Below, piece by piece: positions 54,403 through 63,132 of a DNA stretch of 64,000 nucleotides. Numbering within the stretch: the first letter of the stretch is position 1; every line of letters starts with the position of its first letter. The position numbers and the translations under genes were made by a program. The notes under the pieces are model-generated. The model worked only from the letters and a program-made list of their open reading frames with translations. It was not told the origin of the DNA and did no database searches. This DNA is from Pinibacter aurantiacus (GTDB taxonomy: Bacteria; Bacteroidota; Bacteroidia; Chitinophagales; Chitinophagaceae): assembly GCF_019130065.1 (NCBI RefSeq), contig NZ_JAHSPG010000001.1, forward strand, positions 744,001 through 808,000, written 5' to 3'.

Positions 54403-55820
54403 TTCGGCTGCAAAGATTCGTACACCCCAATGTACTCCTCCGCACTTTTATCCCAACTAAAATCGAGTGCCATTATTTTCTTTTTGAGTTCGTTCATTTT
54501 GCCTGGCTTGTCCTGCAGTTTCATTGCTCTGTAGATAGCGTTGGTGATGTCGCCAACACTCAGATCATTGAAGACGACACCGTAACCATCAGGTGCTTCG
54601 TAGTCAATCACCGTGTCCTTTAGGCCACCTGTTGAACGTACAATGGGAATGGTCCCGTAGCGCATTGCATACATCTGGTTGAGCCCGCAAGGTTCCACTC
54701 TGCTCGGCATCAACAGAAAATCTGCTCCCGCATACATTTGGTGGCTCAGTTGTTCGTTGTACCCGATTTTAGAATTGTAGAATCCCATCCACACACTTTT
54801 CATGTTCTCCAGCTGGCTCTCAATCCACCATTCGCCATTTCCCAACACAAGGAAGTTCATTTTTGTTCCAATATGGTACAAAGAATCGCCTATGGCACCG
54901 GGCAATAATTCGGCGGCTTTTTCACCAACCAATCTTCCAATAAAAACGATCAGCGGTTTATCTATATCCAGTTTAAAAGTATCGCAGAGTAATTTTTTGT
55001 TCGCAGCCTTTCCTTTTTCAAAGGTTTTTATGTCAAAATGCGAATCGAGATAAGAATCGGTCGCAGGGTCCCAAACCTTGGTATCTATTCCATTAAGAAT
55101 ACCGACGCATTTCCCTCTTTCAAATTCAAAAAGCGCTTCGAGACCATTGCTGTTGTAACGCAGTTCGTTTAAGTAGTTCGGGCTAACCGTCGTCACCTTC
55201 CATGCACACTTAATGCCCGCCGCCAATGGATTAATGACGCCGTTCCATCCCAGCAAACCGCCTGTCCATGAATCCCATGCCGGAATGTAGTTACTTCTTT
55301 CCCAGCCCATCCAGCCCTGGTATTGCGCATTGTGAATGGTAAGCACTACCGGCACTGTTGAAAGGTGACGGTATGCAAAACAATGTTGCATCATAAAAGG
55401 AATAAGCGAAGTATGATAGTCGTGAACGTGAATGACGTCGGGACGATGCCTCCAAACACTGATCCAGTCTACTACCGCGATTTGGAACGCCGTAAATCGT
55501 TCAACGTCGTCATTGTATGAATAGATTTTTTCCCTGTCGAGCAGACCGGGTATATCAACCAGGTAAAGATCAAAACCCAGTTTGTTTGTTTTTTCTTTGA
55601 TTATTGTGTAGTCGAACCAGCGCTGGCCGAGAAATGTGCCGCTTTTGTGCACGACTTCCCATGTGTTGTCAAACAGGAACTTTGTTCTGTACATGGGCAT
55701 TACCACCTTGGCAATGTGCCCCGCCTGGTTCTGGTATTTTGGCAACGCTCCTACTACATCGCCCAAACCTCCCGCCTTTGCTACCGGATAACATTCTGCT
55801 GATACGTGAATTATTTCCAT
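54399..55820 (-). CDS. glgA: Glycogen (starch) synthase, GT5
   Basis: 473 aa. GT-B fold. The N-terminal AKAGGLGDVVGALPKY is the KxGGL-type ADP-glucose site. The C-terminal half has FIGRLVGEKAAELL, MPSRVEPCGLNQMYAMRYGT and STGGLKDTV with the conserved acid-base residues. It elongates alpha-1,4 chains from ADP-glucose. First of the glg genes, divergent from the sugar transporter across a 398-bp gap. Confidence 0.96.
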   Translation of the reverse strand: MEIIHVSAECYPVAKAGGLGDVVGALPKYQNQAGHIAKVVMPMYRTKFLFDNTWEVVHKSGTFLGQRWFDYTIIKEKTNKLGFDLYLVDIPGLLDREKIYSYNDDVERFTAFQIAVVDWISVWRHRPDVIHVHDYHTSLIPFMMQHCFAYRHLSTVPVVLTIHNAQYQGWMGWERSNYIPAWDSWTGGLLGWNGVINPLAAGIKCAWKVTTVSPNYLNELRYNSNGLEALFEFERGKCVGILNGIDTKVWDPATDSYLDSHFDIKTFEKGKAANKKLLCDTFKLDIDKPLIVFIGRLVGEKAAELLPGAIGDSLYHIGTKMNFLVLGNGEWWIESQLENMKSVWMGFYNSKIGYNEQLSHQMYAGADFLLMPSRVEPCGLNQMYAMRYGTIPIVRSTGGLKDTVIDYEAPDGYGVVFNDLSVGDITNAIYRAMKLQDKPGKMNELKKKIMALDFSWDKSAEEYIGVYESLQPK

Positions 55821-56218
55821 ATGCTCTTCGTTATAAATTGATCCTTATACTAAAAAATGTTCCGTGATTACAATTACAGTAATGCTGACACTAACATGGT
55901 GGTGAAAACTAAGTATATACTATCGCTCGCAAATGTGCAATCGGAAACCGGCCCAAAACCCTTTAAAGAAGTGTTCTTTAGCCGCTAATATGATAAAAGT
56001 TACTCTAAAATAGTCATAACACAAAGTACAGCGGAAAGTATAGGTTTGTACATTGATATAGGCAGTTCAATTTAAGAAGGATTTGCATTCGAAATGCATT
56101 TGCATTAAAAAAAAATTACTTTATGAGTAAAATGTTTATTCTTTTTATCGAAATCAGTTTAATGTCGTGAAAAACAATTTATTTTTAAGCCCTCAATTTA
56201 ACAACAACAACAACTAGT
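55821..56218. other. Divergent promoter region between glgA and the sugar transporter
   Basis: 398 bp with no gene and no heptamer arm. TAGGTTTG at 56041-56048 fits a plus-strand -7 element, about 170 bp before the transporter start, with no good -33. The last 120 bp are very AT-rich. Shared control of storage and uptake from this region is possible. Confidence 0.4.
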
Positions 56219-57670
56219 ATGAGTCAACAAACGAAGTGGTCCCAGTTTGGAACGCTGGTCACTGTATTCTTCTTCTGGGGTTTCGTAGCCGCGAGCAACG
56301 ATATCCTTATTCCAGTTTTCAAAAAAGCCCTTGACCTTGCCCCATGGCAATCTCAATTGATCTCGGTTGCTTTCTATGTGGCCTACACTGTAGGTTCAAT
56401 AATTTATTTCGGTATTTCCAGAGCAAGCGGTGGTGACATTCTAAACCGCATTGGTTATAAAAATGGTATATCCCTGGGCTTGATCATTTCCGCCGTTGGT
56501 ACCTTGTTGTTTTATCCTGCGGCGCAAACGGCTTCTTACGGCTTATTGCTTGGCGGACTTTTCATAGTTGGTCTCGGCTTCTCGCTACAACAAACAGCCG
56601 CCAACCCGCTGGCCATTGTGATGGGTGATCCCAAAACCGGTTCACAGCGTTTGAGCATGGCTGGTGGTATCAACAATTTCGGTACTACCATCGGACCATT
56701 GCTTGTAAGCTTTGCTATATTCGGCAGTGTTTCTGCAGGTAATACAACCGCAAGTATTGAGTCTGTAAAAACACCTTATCTTATACTCGGCGCCGCTTTC
56801 ATCGTGGCTGCCCTCATCTTTAGATTCTCCTCTGTACCTAACAAAATACACACGGTATCCGATGATGTCGTAGAAGATCCAAAGGACCATCTTTACAAAG
56901 ACAGAGGTTCCGTTTTCAAATACCCTCAACTTGTGCTGGGCATGATAGCTATCTTCATCTATGTAGGTGTTGAAGTATCTACAGCATCCAACCTGCCATT
57001 GTTTATCGAAAAACATTTAGGCCTTGATACCAGCCAGGTAGCTCCTTATGTTTCCCTTTACTGGGCAAGTTTGATGATTGGCCGTTGGACAAGCTCTGTA
57101 GGCGCTTTCAACCTGAATAAAGGAATTACCAAAATACTTGGTTTTATCATGCCTTACCTGGCATTCCTTGTTTTCATTATTGCTAATAAAATTGCCGGTC
57201 ATGATGTGGTTCCTTTCTACATTTATGCCGCTGTGATTGTTGCAATGATCATCGGTGACTACTTTAGTAAGGGCAACCCCGCACGCCAGTTGCTGATCTA
57301 CTCTGCTCTTGCCATAATAGCACTCATTATTGGCATGCTGGCTGATGGTATGGTGAGCACCTTTGCATTTATCAGCGTTGGTTTGTTCTGTAGCACTTTG
57401 TGGCCTTGTATTTTTACCCTGGCTATTGCAGGCCTTGGAAAACATACCAACGAAGGCGCAAGCTTCCTGATTATGATGATTATGGGTGGTGGTCTGATCC
57501 CATTGCTACAGGGTGTACTGTCCAGCGACGCTATTTTAGGCATACAATACTCTTACGTAGTGGGAGTTGCGTGTTTTCTTTACCTGGCTTTCTACGCCGT
57601 AAAAGCAAAATCGCTGCTCAAAGCACAAGGTATAGATTATGATTCTCTAGAAAGCGCAGGAGGACATTAG
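56219..57670 (+). CDS. Sugar MFS transporter, FucP/GluP type
   Basis: 483 aa with twelve predicted transmembrane helices. Family features are the opening FFFWGFVAASNDILIPVFKK, the GLGFSLQQTAANPLAIVMGD segment in the middle of the N-half and the late GGGLIPLLQGVLSS. FucP-type carriers take up fucose, glucose or galactose with protons. A ROK sugar kinase follows 130 bp downstream on the same strand, and glycogen synthesis is divergent, so glucose or a related hexose is the likely substrate. It sits in the inner membrane. Confidence 0.92.
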   Translation: MSQQTKWSQFGTLVTVFFFWGFVAASNDILIPVFKKALDLAPWQSQLISVAFYVAYTVGSIIYFGISRASGGDILNRIGYKNGISLGLIISAVGTLLFYPAAQTASYGLLLGGLFIVGLGFSLQQTAANPLAIVMGDPKTGSQRLSMAGGINNFGTTIGPLLVSFAIFGSVSAGNTTASIESVKTPYLILGAAFIVAALIFRFSSVPNKIHTVSDDVVEDPKDHLYKDRGSVFKYPQLVLGMIAIFIYVGVEVSTASNLPLFIEKHLGLDTSQVAPYVSLYWASLMIGRWTSSVGAFNLNKGITKILGFIMPYLAFLVFIIANKIAGHDVVPFYIYAAVIVAMIIGDYFSKGNPARQLLIYSALAIIALIIGMLADGMVSTFAFISVGLFCSTLWPCIFTLAIAGLGKHTNEGASFLIMMIMGGGLIPLLQGVLSSDAILGIQYSYVVGVACFLYLAFYAVKAKSLLKAQGIDYDSLESAGGH

Positions 57671-57679
57671 ACTGTTGTG

Positions 57680-57763
57680 ACGTACGAAGTACGGTGTACG
57701 AAATACTTTAAGGAGTTAAACCAAAATGAATTTCGTACACCGTACGCCGTACATCGTACATCC
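57680..57763. repeat. Inverted GTACGNN-heptamer element, copy 2
   Basis: The left arm CGTACGAAGTACGGTGTACG (from 57681) is mirrored by TTTCGTACACCGTACGCCGT and ACATCGTACATC (about 57731-57762). The spacer is about 25 bp. It separates the transporter and kinase genes. Confidence 0.82.
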
Positions 57764-57802
57764 TTTCCTATCTTCGCGCATTACTATAAACCAACTTTAC
57801 AA

Positions 57803-58762
57803 ATGACTTCCTTAGCAATTGGTATAGATATCGGCGGAACAGGTACCAAATTTGGTATTGTAGATCGCAATGGCAACGTGTTATTTTCCAGTGAAATTTC
57901 CACTAAGAAACATTCCCATGTAGAAACATTTATCGATGAATTATATGATGCAGTTTTCGAACTGATTAATAAAACAGGTGGTGTTGGACGAATGAAAGGT
58001 ATTGGTGTTGGTGCTCCAAACGGCAACTTCTACACCGGAACAATTGAATACGCTCCAAATCTTCCATGGAAAGGCATAGTGCCCCTTGCAAAATTGCTTG
58101 AGAATAAATTTCAATTGCCCGTTACACTTACCAATGACGCCAACGCAGCAGCAATCGGCGAAATGATGTATGGCGCGGCAAAAGGGATGAAAGACTTTAT
58201 AATGATCACCCTCGGCACAGGTGTGGGCAGTGGCATCGTGGCGAATGGTCAGTTGATCTATGGCCATGACGGTTTCGCCGGAGAACTTGGCCACGCGGTG
58301 GTTATTCCTGATGGCCGTTTTCACCCGGGCACTGGCAAACACGGTTCCCTCGAAATTTACGCTTCTGCAACAGGTGTGAAGCTGACTGCGCTTGAACTAC
58401 TAAGCAAAAGTGCTGAAGACAGCCTTCTCAGAGTGGTTCCGGAATCAGAAATGGATTCTAAAAAAGTGTATGACGCAGCCATCAAAGGCGATAAGATCGC
58501 AAAACAAGTTTTCGAATATACCGGTAAAATTCTTGGTCTGGCGTTGGCAAATGCAGTAATGTTCTCCAGCCCGGAAGCAATTATTCTTTTCGGCGGACTT
58601 ACCAAAGCGGGTGACTTTATCCTGCGTCCTACGCAAGAGCACATGGAAGATAACCTGATCAAGATCTTCCAAAACAAAGTAAAACTCATAGTGAGCCATC
58701 TGAAAGAATCTGATGCTGCGATATTGGGTGCAAGTGCTTTGGTGTGGAATATGGACAAATGA
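57803..58762 (+). CDS. ROK-family sugar kinase (glucokinase-like) with altered zinc motif
   Basis: 319 aa from the ATG at 57803; a longer frame passes through the GTACGNN repeat and is rejected. ROK fold with the phosphate-1 motif IDIGGTGTKFGIVDRNG, the catalytic Asp in TNDANAAA and MITLGTGVGSGI. The ExGH motif is in GFAGELGHAVV. The usual CxCGxxGCxE zinc site is replaced by FHPGTGKHGSLE, so all three cysteines are missing. It probably phosphorylates glucose brought in by the preceding transporter. Confidence 0.9.
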   Translation: MTSLAIGIDIGGTGTKFGIVDRNGNVLFSSEISTKKHSHVETFIDELYDAVFELINKTGGVGRMKGIGVGAPNGNFYTGTIEYAPNLPWKGIVPLAKLLENKFQLPVTLTNDANAAAIGEMMYGAAKGMKDFIMITLGTGVGSGIVANGQLIYGHDGFAGELGHAVVIPDGRFHPGTGKHGSLEIYASATGVKLTALELLSKSAEDSLLRVVPESEMDSKKVYDAAIKGDKIAKQVFEYTGKILGLALANAVMFSSPEAIILFGGLTKAGDFILRPTQEHMEDNLIKIFQNKVKLIVSHLKESDAAILGASALVWNMDK

Positions 58763-58765
58763 GGG

Positions 58766-58980
58766 CCAATTAAGAATTAAGAATTAATAATTCTTTCTGT
58801 GCTGCATAAAACGTAATCAGTATTACTCAAATAGTTTTATAGAAGGGCATTGTTCACTTGAATAAATGCCCTTTGTTTTTGTAGAAAAACATGTCTTAAA
58901 CACTGTGTAGCACCCAAACAAGCGCAATTGCTTCAATTGGCTGCACCTATTAATTTTTAATTATTAATTATTAATTCGCT
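58766..58980. repeat. Inverted heptamer-array element, TTAAGAA/TTAATAA family
   Basis: The left arm AATTAAGAATTAAGAATTAA (from 58768) is mirrored by TAATTTTTAATTATTAATTA (from 58951) up to the deacetylase start. It encloses a terminator at 58843-58880. Confidence 0.82.
58843..58880 (+). terminator. Rho-independent terminator after the ROK kinase
   Basis: Stem AAGGGCATT (58843-58851) / AATGCCCTT (58865-58873), followed by TGTTTTTG. Confidence 0.82.
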
Positions 58981-58981
58981 T

Positions 58982-59884
58982 ATGGCGCTTATCGCTCACT
59001 CCGCCATCTACTCCCACCCTCTCCCCGAAGGGCATCGCTTTCCGATGTTGAAATATGATCTGATTCCCGAGCAGTTGCTACATGAAGGTGTGATTACAAA
59101 GAAGAATATTTTTGAGCCAGTGGTTTGTCCGAAAGAAACTGTTTTGCTAACCCACACGGAAGAGTACTACAACAAACTAATCCATCAAACGCTCAGCGCA
59201 AGCGAACAAAGAAAGATTGGTTTTCCGCAATCACCACTATTAACAGAACGTGAACTGATCATTGCCCAGGGAACAATTGATTGTTGTTACCATGCGATGA
59301 AAGACAGCGTGGCGCTGAATGTCGCTGGTGGCACACATCACGCGTATGCAGACAAAGGCGAAGGATTTTGTTTGTTGAATGATATGGCAATTGCAGCAAA
59401 TTATTTACTGCATAGAAAAGAAGCAACAAAAATCATGATTATCGACCTCGACGTGCACCAGGGAAATGGCTCTGCCAAAATATTTGAACATGAACCACGC
59501 GTCTTCACATTCAGCATGCATGGCGCACACAACTACCCTTTTCACAAAGAAAAATCAGACCTTGATATACCGTTACTGGACGGAACAGACACAAACACCT
59601 ATTTGTCCATTCTGCAAAACACTTTGCCAGGCTTGCTTGACAAGGAGAAGCCACAATTCGCTTTCTTTCTCTCCGGTGTTGATATTCTTGATACTGACAA
59701 ATTCGGAAAGCTAAAAGTGACAATAGCAGGTTGCCGCCAAAGAGACGTATTTGTGTTTGAAGAACTAAAAAAAAGAAACATTCCCGTAACCGTTGCCATG
59801 GGCGGCGGCTACTCCGCCGATGTAAAGAAAATTGTGGAAGCGCATTGCAACACTTTCAAAGCCGCTATTGATATTTATTCGTGA
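58982..59884 (+). CDS. Histone-deacetylase-family hydrolase (AcuC/class IV-like)
   Basis: 300 aa. Zn-dependent deacetylase fold. GGTHHAYADKGEGFCLLNDM carries the catalytic His dyad. DLDVHQGNGSAKIF supplies the Asp and His zinc ligands and SGVDILDTDKFGKL the second Asp. MGGGYS closes the active site. Bacterial members remove acetyl groups from lysine or polyamines. The starting residues YSHPLPEGHRFPMLKY are typical of the short class IV-like group. Confidence 0.93.
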   Translation: MALIAHSAIYSHPLPEGHRFPMLKYDLIPEQLLHEGVITKKNIFEPVVCPKETVLLTHTEEYYNKLIHQTLSASEQRKIGFPQSPLLTERELIIAQGTIDCCYHAMKDSVALNVAGGTHHAYADKGEGFCLLNDMAIAANYLLHRKEATKIMIIDLDVHQGNGSAKIFEHEPRVFTFSMHGAHNYPFHKEKSDLDIPLLDGTDTNTYLSILQNTLPGLLDKEKPQFAFFLSGVDILDTDKFGKLKVTIAGCRQRDVFVFEELKKRNIPVTVAMGGGYSADVKKIVEAHCNTFKAAIDIYS

Positions 59885-59904
59885 GTAGATGAAAGGAGAA
59901 TCCG

Positions 59905-59930
59905 CTGTCAGGCTGAGCTTGCCGAAGCCT
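59905..59930. repeat. GTCAGGCTGAGCTTGCCGAAGCC repeat copy
   Basis: One copy of a short motif (CTGTCAGGCTGAGCTTGCCG followed by AAGCC) lies between the convergent deacetylase and hydrolase genes. The same motif is familiar from intergenic DNA of many bacterial genomes. A GGCT / AGCC pairing gives a small hairpin. Confidence 0.5.
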
Positions 59931-59933
59931 TAA

Positions 59934-60773
59934 TCACAAAAAATCAATCACCGCTTTCACTACTTTTTCGTCGTGGTATATTTTCCGATGCCCCAAACCC
60001 TTTGTAGTTATGAATTGTATATGACCATGATTGGCATTGATCACAGGGATCACATCACTGTAAGGCGTTACATCATCATCTGCATCATGTATCCACAATA
60101 TTTTTGCCTTGATCGTTTTTACCGCTCTTGCGATGGAATATTCAGAAGAATGCTTGCCACCTTTTTCGATAATAATATCCTCAAATTCTTTTCTAAAGGA
60201 ATCATTGAGATTCAGCGTTGTGAAAAAAAGATCAATAGCGCTTGAAGTTTCCGTTGCCGGAGCAATGAGCGCAATCTTGTAATCCTCGCAATGTTCAATT
60301 TTTTCAAGGAAATGGGTGATCGCCAAACCACCGAAAGAGTGTGCTACAAAATTTTGAATGGGTCCAAACTGGTTGAAAGCGGCTTCAATGGTTTTTACAT
60401 ACAATGGCAACAATATCCTGTCGCCGCCAGACTCGCCATGCGCCGGAGCATCAACCGCCAATACCTCATATCCTTTATTGATAAGCAATTGAATAAAATG
60501 ATCGAAATTTTTACTGGCGCTCTGAAAACCATGGAGAACGAGAACCTTTTTGCCTGCTCCTTTGTTCCATCTGTACGCCATAACAGGAATATTGTCAACC
60601 TGCATGGGCAGTCGCTCTACCTTATCAAACAGTGCAGATTGTTTTCGCGATCTCGATACCGGGCTGCTGAAAAGATCAAAGGCTTTTTCAGCTGCGCGTT
60701 TTTTCGAAACAACAGAAATAAGTTTCAGCTTGCTGCTGATGTAGCGGATCGCAAGTTTTTGTTTTAATTTCAT
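59934..60773 (-). CDS. Alpha/beta hydrolase
   Basis: 279 aa from the ATG at 60773 (MKLKQKLAIRYISSKL); the longer frame enters the divergent DUF2520 gene. The catalytic triad is Ser in VAHSFGG (GxSxG-type, about 147), Asp in HDADDDVTPYSD and His in KGLGHRKIY. LVLHGFQSASKNF gives the oxyanion-hole HG. The substrate is unknown. The start codon lies only 18 bp from that of the divergent gene. Confidence 0.9.
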   Translation of the reverse strand: MKLKQKLAIRYISSKLKLISVVSKKRAAEKAFDLFSSPVSRSRKQSALFDKVERLPMQVDNIPVMAYRWNKGAGKKVLVLHGFQSASKNFDHFIQLLINKGYEVLAVDAPAHGESGGDRILLPLYVKTIEAAFNQFGPIQNFVAHSFGGLAITHFLEKIEHCEDYKIALIAPATETSSAIDLFFTTLNLNDSFRKEFEDIIIEKGGKHSSEYSIARAVKTIKAKILWIHDADDDVTPYSDVIPVINANHGHIQFITTKGLGHRKIYHDEKVVKAVIDFL

Positions 60774-60791
60774 CACCCCAAAATTAGTGCA

Positions 60792-61550
60792 ATGAACATT
60801 ACGATTATAGGAACAGGCAATGTTGCAACTGTTGTAGGTCACAAGCTTTTACGAGCATCTCATAAAATCGTAGAGGTGTATGGAAGAAGCAATGAAAAAA
60901 CGGGTCAACTGGCAAAGGAATTGAAAGCCACGCCCTGCTACGATTGGAGTGACATTTCTAAAGATGCGGATCTGTACATCATCGCTATTTCTGACAATGG
61001 CCTGTATGAACTACCCGATGATTTTCGTTGCGATAGCCTCGTGGTGCACACCGCAGGGTCTGTGAGTAAAGACGTGCTCAAAAAAATCTCGCCGCGTTAC
61101 GGTATTTTTTACCCATTGCAGAGCCTTAAGAAAAACAGCGATGCGGATATTGAAATCCCGTTTCTTGTAGATGCCAATACCAATGCAGATATCAGCGTAT
61201 TGATCGAATTGGGAACAACCATCAGTGAAGAAGTGGCAATTGCAGATGATAATAAAAGATTACACCTCCATGTAGGAGCAGTGATAGTTAATAATTTCAC
61301 CAATCATCTGTTTACCTTGGCAGATGATTATTGCAGACACCAGAACATTAATTTCGAATTGTTATTGCCGCTTATCCGGGAAACTGTAGGCAGACTTGAG
61401 GCCAACGCTCCCGCTACAATGCAGACCGGCCCTGCAATTCGCAGAGATGTGACGACGATAGAAAAACATCTTCAATTACTCCAGCACGAACCGCAACTAA
61501 AGAAATTGTATAAGGTATTTAGTGATGAAATAATGGAGAGGTATGAATAA
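60792..61550 (+). CDS. Rossmann-fold DUF2520 protein
   Basis: 252 aa. An N-terminal NAD(P)-binding fold (ITIIGTGNVATVVGHKLLRA, about 1-130) is joined to a helical DUF2520 domain (about 135-250) with HLHVGAVIVNNFTNHLFTLA and ALL-helix segments RETVGRLEANAPATMQTGPA. This resembles ketopantoate-reductase or F420-dependent oxidoreductase folds. The reaction is unknown. The stop is followed by a TTGAGAG repeat arm. Confidence 0.9.
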   Translation: MNITIIGTGNVATVVGHKLLRASHKIVEVYGRSNEKTGQLAKELKATPCYDWSDISKDADLYIIAISDNGLYELPDDFRCDSLVVHTAGSVSKDVLKKISPRYGIFYPLQSLKKNSDADIEIPFLVDANTNADISVLIELGTTISEEVAIADDNKRLHLHVGAVIVNNFTNHLFTLADDYCRHQNINFELLLPLIRETVGRLEANAPATMQTGPAIRRDVTTIEKHLQLLQHEPQLKKLYKVFSDEIMERYE

Positions 61551-61704
<154 letters not shown>

Positions 61705-61705
61705 A

Positions 61706-62425
61706 TTACCATCCGCTTGCCAGCACATCCGCCAAATGAATCGTCTTGATTTTATTGCCTTTGAAATTGCTGCGCCCACCAATGTGCATGAGGCAGGAAA
61801 GGTCTGTGGAGATAATGTATTCCGCTTCTGTGGCTACCGCATTAGTAATTTTCTGGTCGGCCATGGCCACAGAGATTGGTTCAAATTTTACCGCAAATGT
61901 GCCACCGAAACCGCAGCAGGTTTCAACATCGTTCATTTCAACGAGTTCAAGTCCTTTTACATTTTTCAGCAATTTGCGCGGCTCCTGCTTGATCTTGCAT
62001 TCACGCAAACCTGCACAGGAATCGTGGTAAGTGGCCTTTGCGGGGAAGGTCGCGCCCACATCTTCCACCCCCAACACCTTTACAAGAAACTCAGAGAATT
62101 CGTACAAACGATTTCCAAGGTTCTTCACCTCATTGTGAACGGAAGAATTATCGAACAGTTTTGTATAGTAATTTCTTACAAAGCCAGTGCAGGAAGCACT
62201 TGGCGCAACGATATAATCAGTTCCTGAAAAGTCTTTGAGGAATTTGGAGCAAACCTCTTTCGCCTCATGCTGGAACCCTGCATTAAAAGCCGGCTGCCCA
62301 CAGCAGGTTTGATTCTCGTTATAGGAAACCTCACAACCAAGTTTCCGCAAAACCTTCACCATATTGAATGCCGTTTGCGGATACAATTGATCAACGAAAC
62401 AAGGTATGAATAGTTGTACGTTCAT
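61706..62425 (-). CDS. LutA/YkgE-like (Fe-S)-binding oxidoreductase subunit
   Basis: 239 aa. Two CCG domains typical of the family: ENQTCCGQPAFNAG (about 38) and VETCCGFGGTFAVK (about 170), plus CFVDQ near the start and DSCAGLRECKI between. In LutABC this subunit works with LutB and LutC to oxidise lactate to pyruvate. No lutB or lutC is in the window, so the partners are elsewhere or the next genes have moved. Upstream on the same strand is ribH. Confidence 0.9.
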   Translation of the reverse strand: MNVQLFIPCFVDQLYPQTAFNMVKVLRKLGCEVSYNENQTCCGQPAFNAGFQHEAKEVCSKFLKDFSGTDYIVAPSASCTGFVRNYYTKLFDNSSVHNEVKNLGNRLYEFSEFLVKVLGVEDVGATFPAKATYHDSCAGLRECKIKQEPRKLLKNVKGLELVEMNDVETCCGFGGTFAVKFEPISVAMADQKITNAVATEAEYIISTDLSCLMHIGGRSNFKGNKIKTIHLADVLASGW

Positions 62426-62426
62426 G

Positions 62427-62548
62427 TCAGGAAGTTGTTAGTTGATGGTTGTTGGTTGTTAGGGAGTTGAAAATTGAAAGTTGAAAGTTGAAAACGCCTA
62501 AATGTCGAGCATTCCATTTTCAATTTTCAACTTTCAATTTTCAATTAA
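62427..62548. repeat. Nested element: TTAGTTG arm followed by TTGAAAA inverted repeat
   Basis: GTTGTTAGTTGATGGTTGTT (from 62433) is an unpaired TTAGTTG-type arm. Next come the left arm GTTGAAAATTGAAAGTTGAA (from 62466) and its mirror TTTTCAATTTTCAACTTTCA (from 62516). The mirror ends at the ribH stop. Confidence 0.85.
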
Positions 62549-62551
62549 AGA

Positions 62552-63052
62552 TCAGTGCTCAAAACTTCTCTTCAACGCAATCATCTTCAACGCTGTAATC
62601 GCCGCCTCTTCTCCTTTGTGACCATGCACACCGCCTACTCTTTCATCGGCCTGTTGCTGGTTATCTACTGTCAACACACCAAAAATAACAGGTACAGGTA
62701 GCTGAAGGTTCAGATTCACCACACCATCTGTTACCGCTTTGCATACATAGTCGAAATGCGGCGTATCTCCGCGCAATACAACACCTAGCGCAATAAATGC
62801 ATCGGGTTGTTCGTAAGAGTTTTCTTTCGCTTCCCAGTAAGCTTTTACGCCAAAAGGAATTTCAAAAGCGCCGGGCACTACGATCGTCTTTACATTCTCT
62901 ATGCCTTGTTCTGCAAAAACTTTTCTGCAGCCATCTTCAAGCTTGTTAATTGTGACTGCGTTCCATTCTGTTTTCACAATAACAACACAGGCATCCTTTG
63001 GAAGAATGCCTGCATTTATTTCTAGTAAACTACTGTTTGATACTGTTGCCAT
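62552..63052 (-). CDS. ribH: 6,7-dimethyl-8-ribityllumazine synthase
   Basis: 166 aa. The lumazine synthase fold has VVPGAFEIPFGVKAYWE (substrate site), ALGVVLRGDTPHFDYVCKAV (catalytic His in the PHFDY part) and FGVLTVDNQQQADERVGG. It joins 5-amino-6-ribitylaminouracil with dihydroxybutanone phosphate in riboflavin synthesis, usually as a large multimer. It follows the TPR gene at 63133 on the same strand across a short repeat. Confidence 0.97.
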   Translation of the reverse strand: MATVSNSSLLEINAGILPKDACVVIVKTEWNAVTINKLEDGCRKVFAEQGIENVKTIVVPGAFEIPFGVKAYWEAKENSYEQPDAFIALGVVLRGDTPHFDYVCKAVTDGVVNLNLQLPVPVIFGVLTVDNQQQADERVGGVHGHKGEEAAITALKMIALKRSFEH

Positions 63053-63069
63053 TTCGAAATTTAAAATTC

Positions 63070-63130
63070 AAAAGTAAAAAGTAAAAACGAGTTGCATTTT
63101 TGATTTTTCACTTTTGACTTTTGACTTTAT
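63070..63130. repeat. Inverted AAAAAGT heptamer element, copy 2
   Basis: The left arm CAAAAGTAAAAAGTAAAAAC (from 63070) faces TTTTTCACTTTTGACTTTTG (from 63102). The loop is only about 10-12 bp. Confidence 0.8.
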
Positions 63131-63132
63131 AG

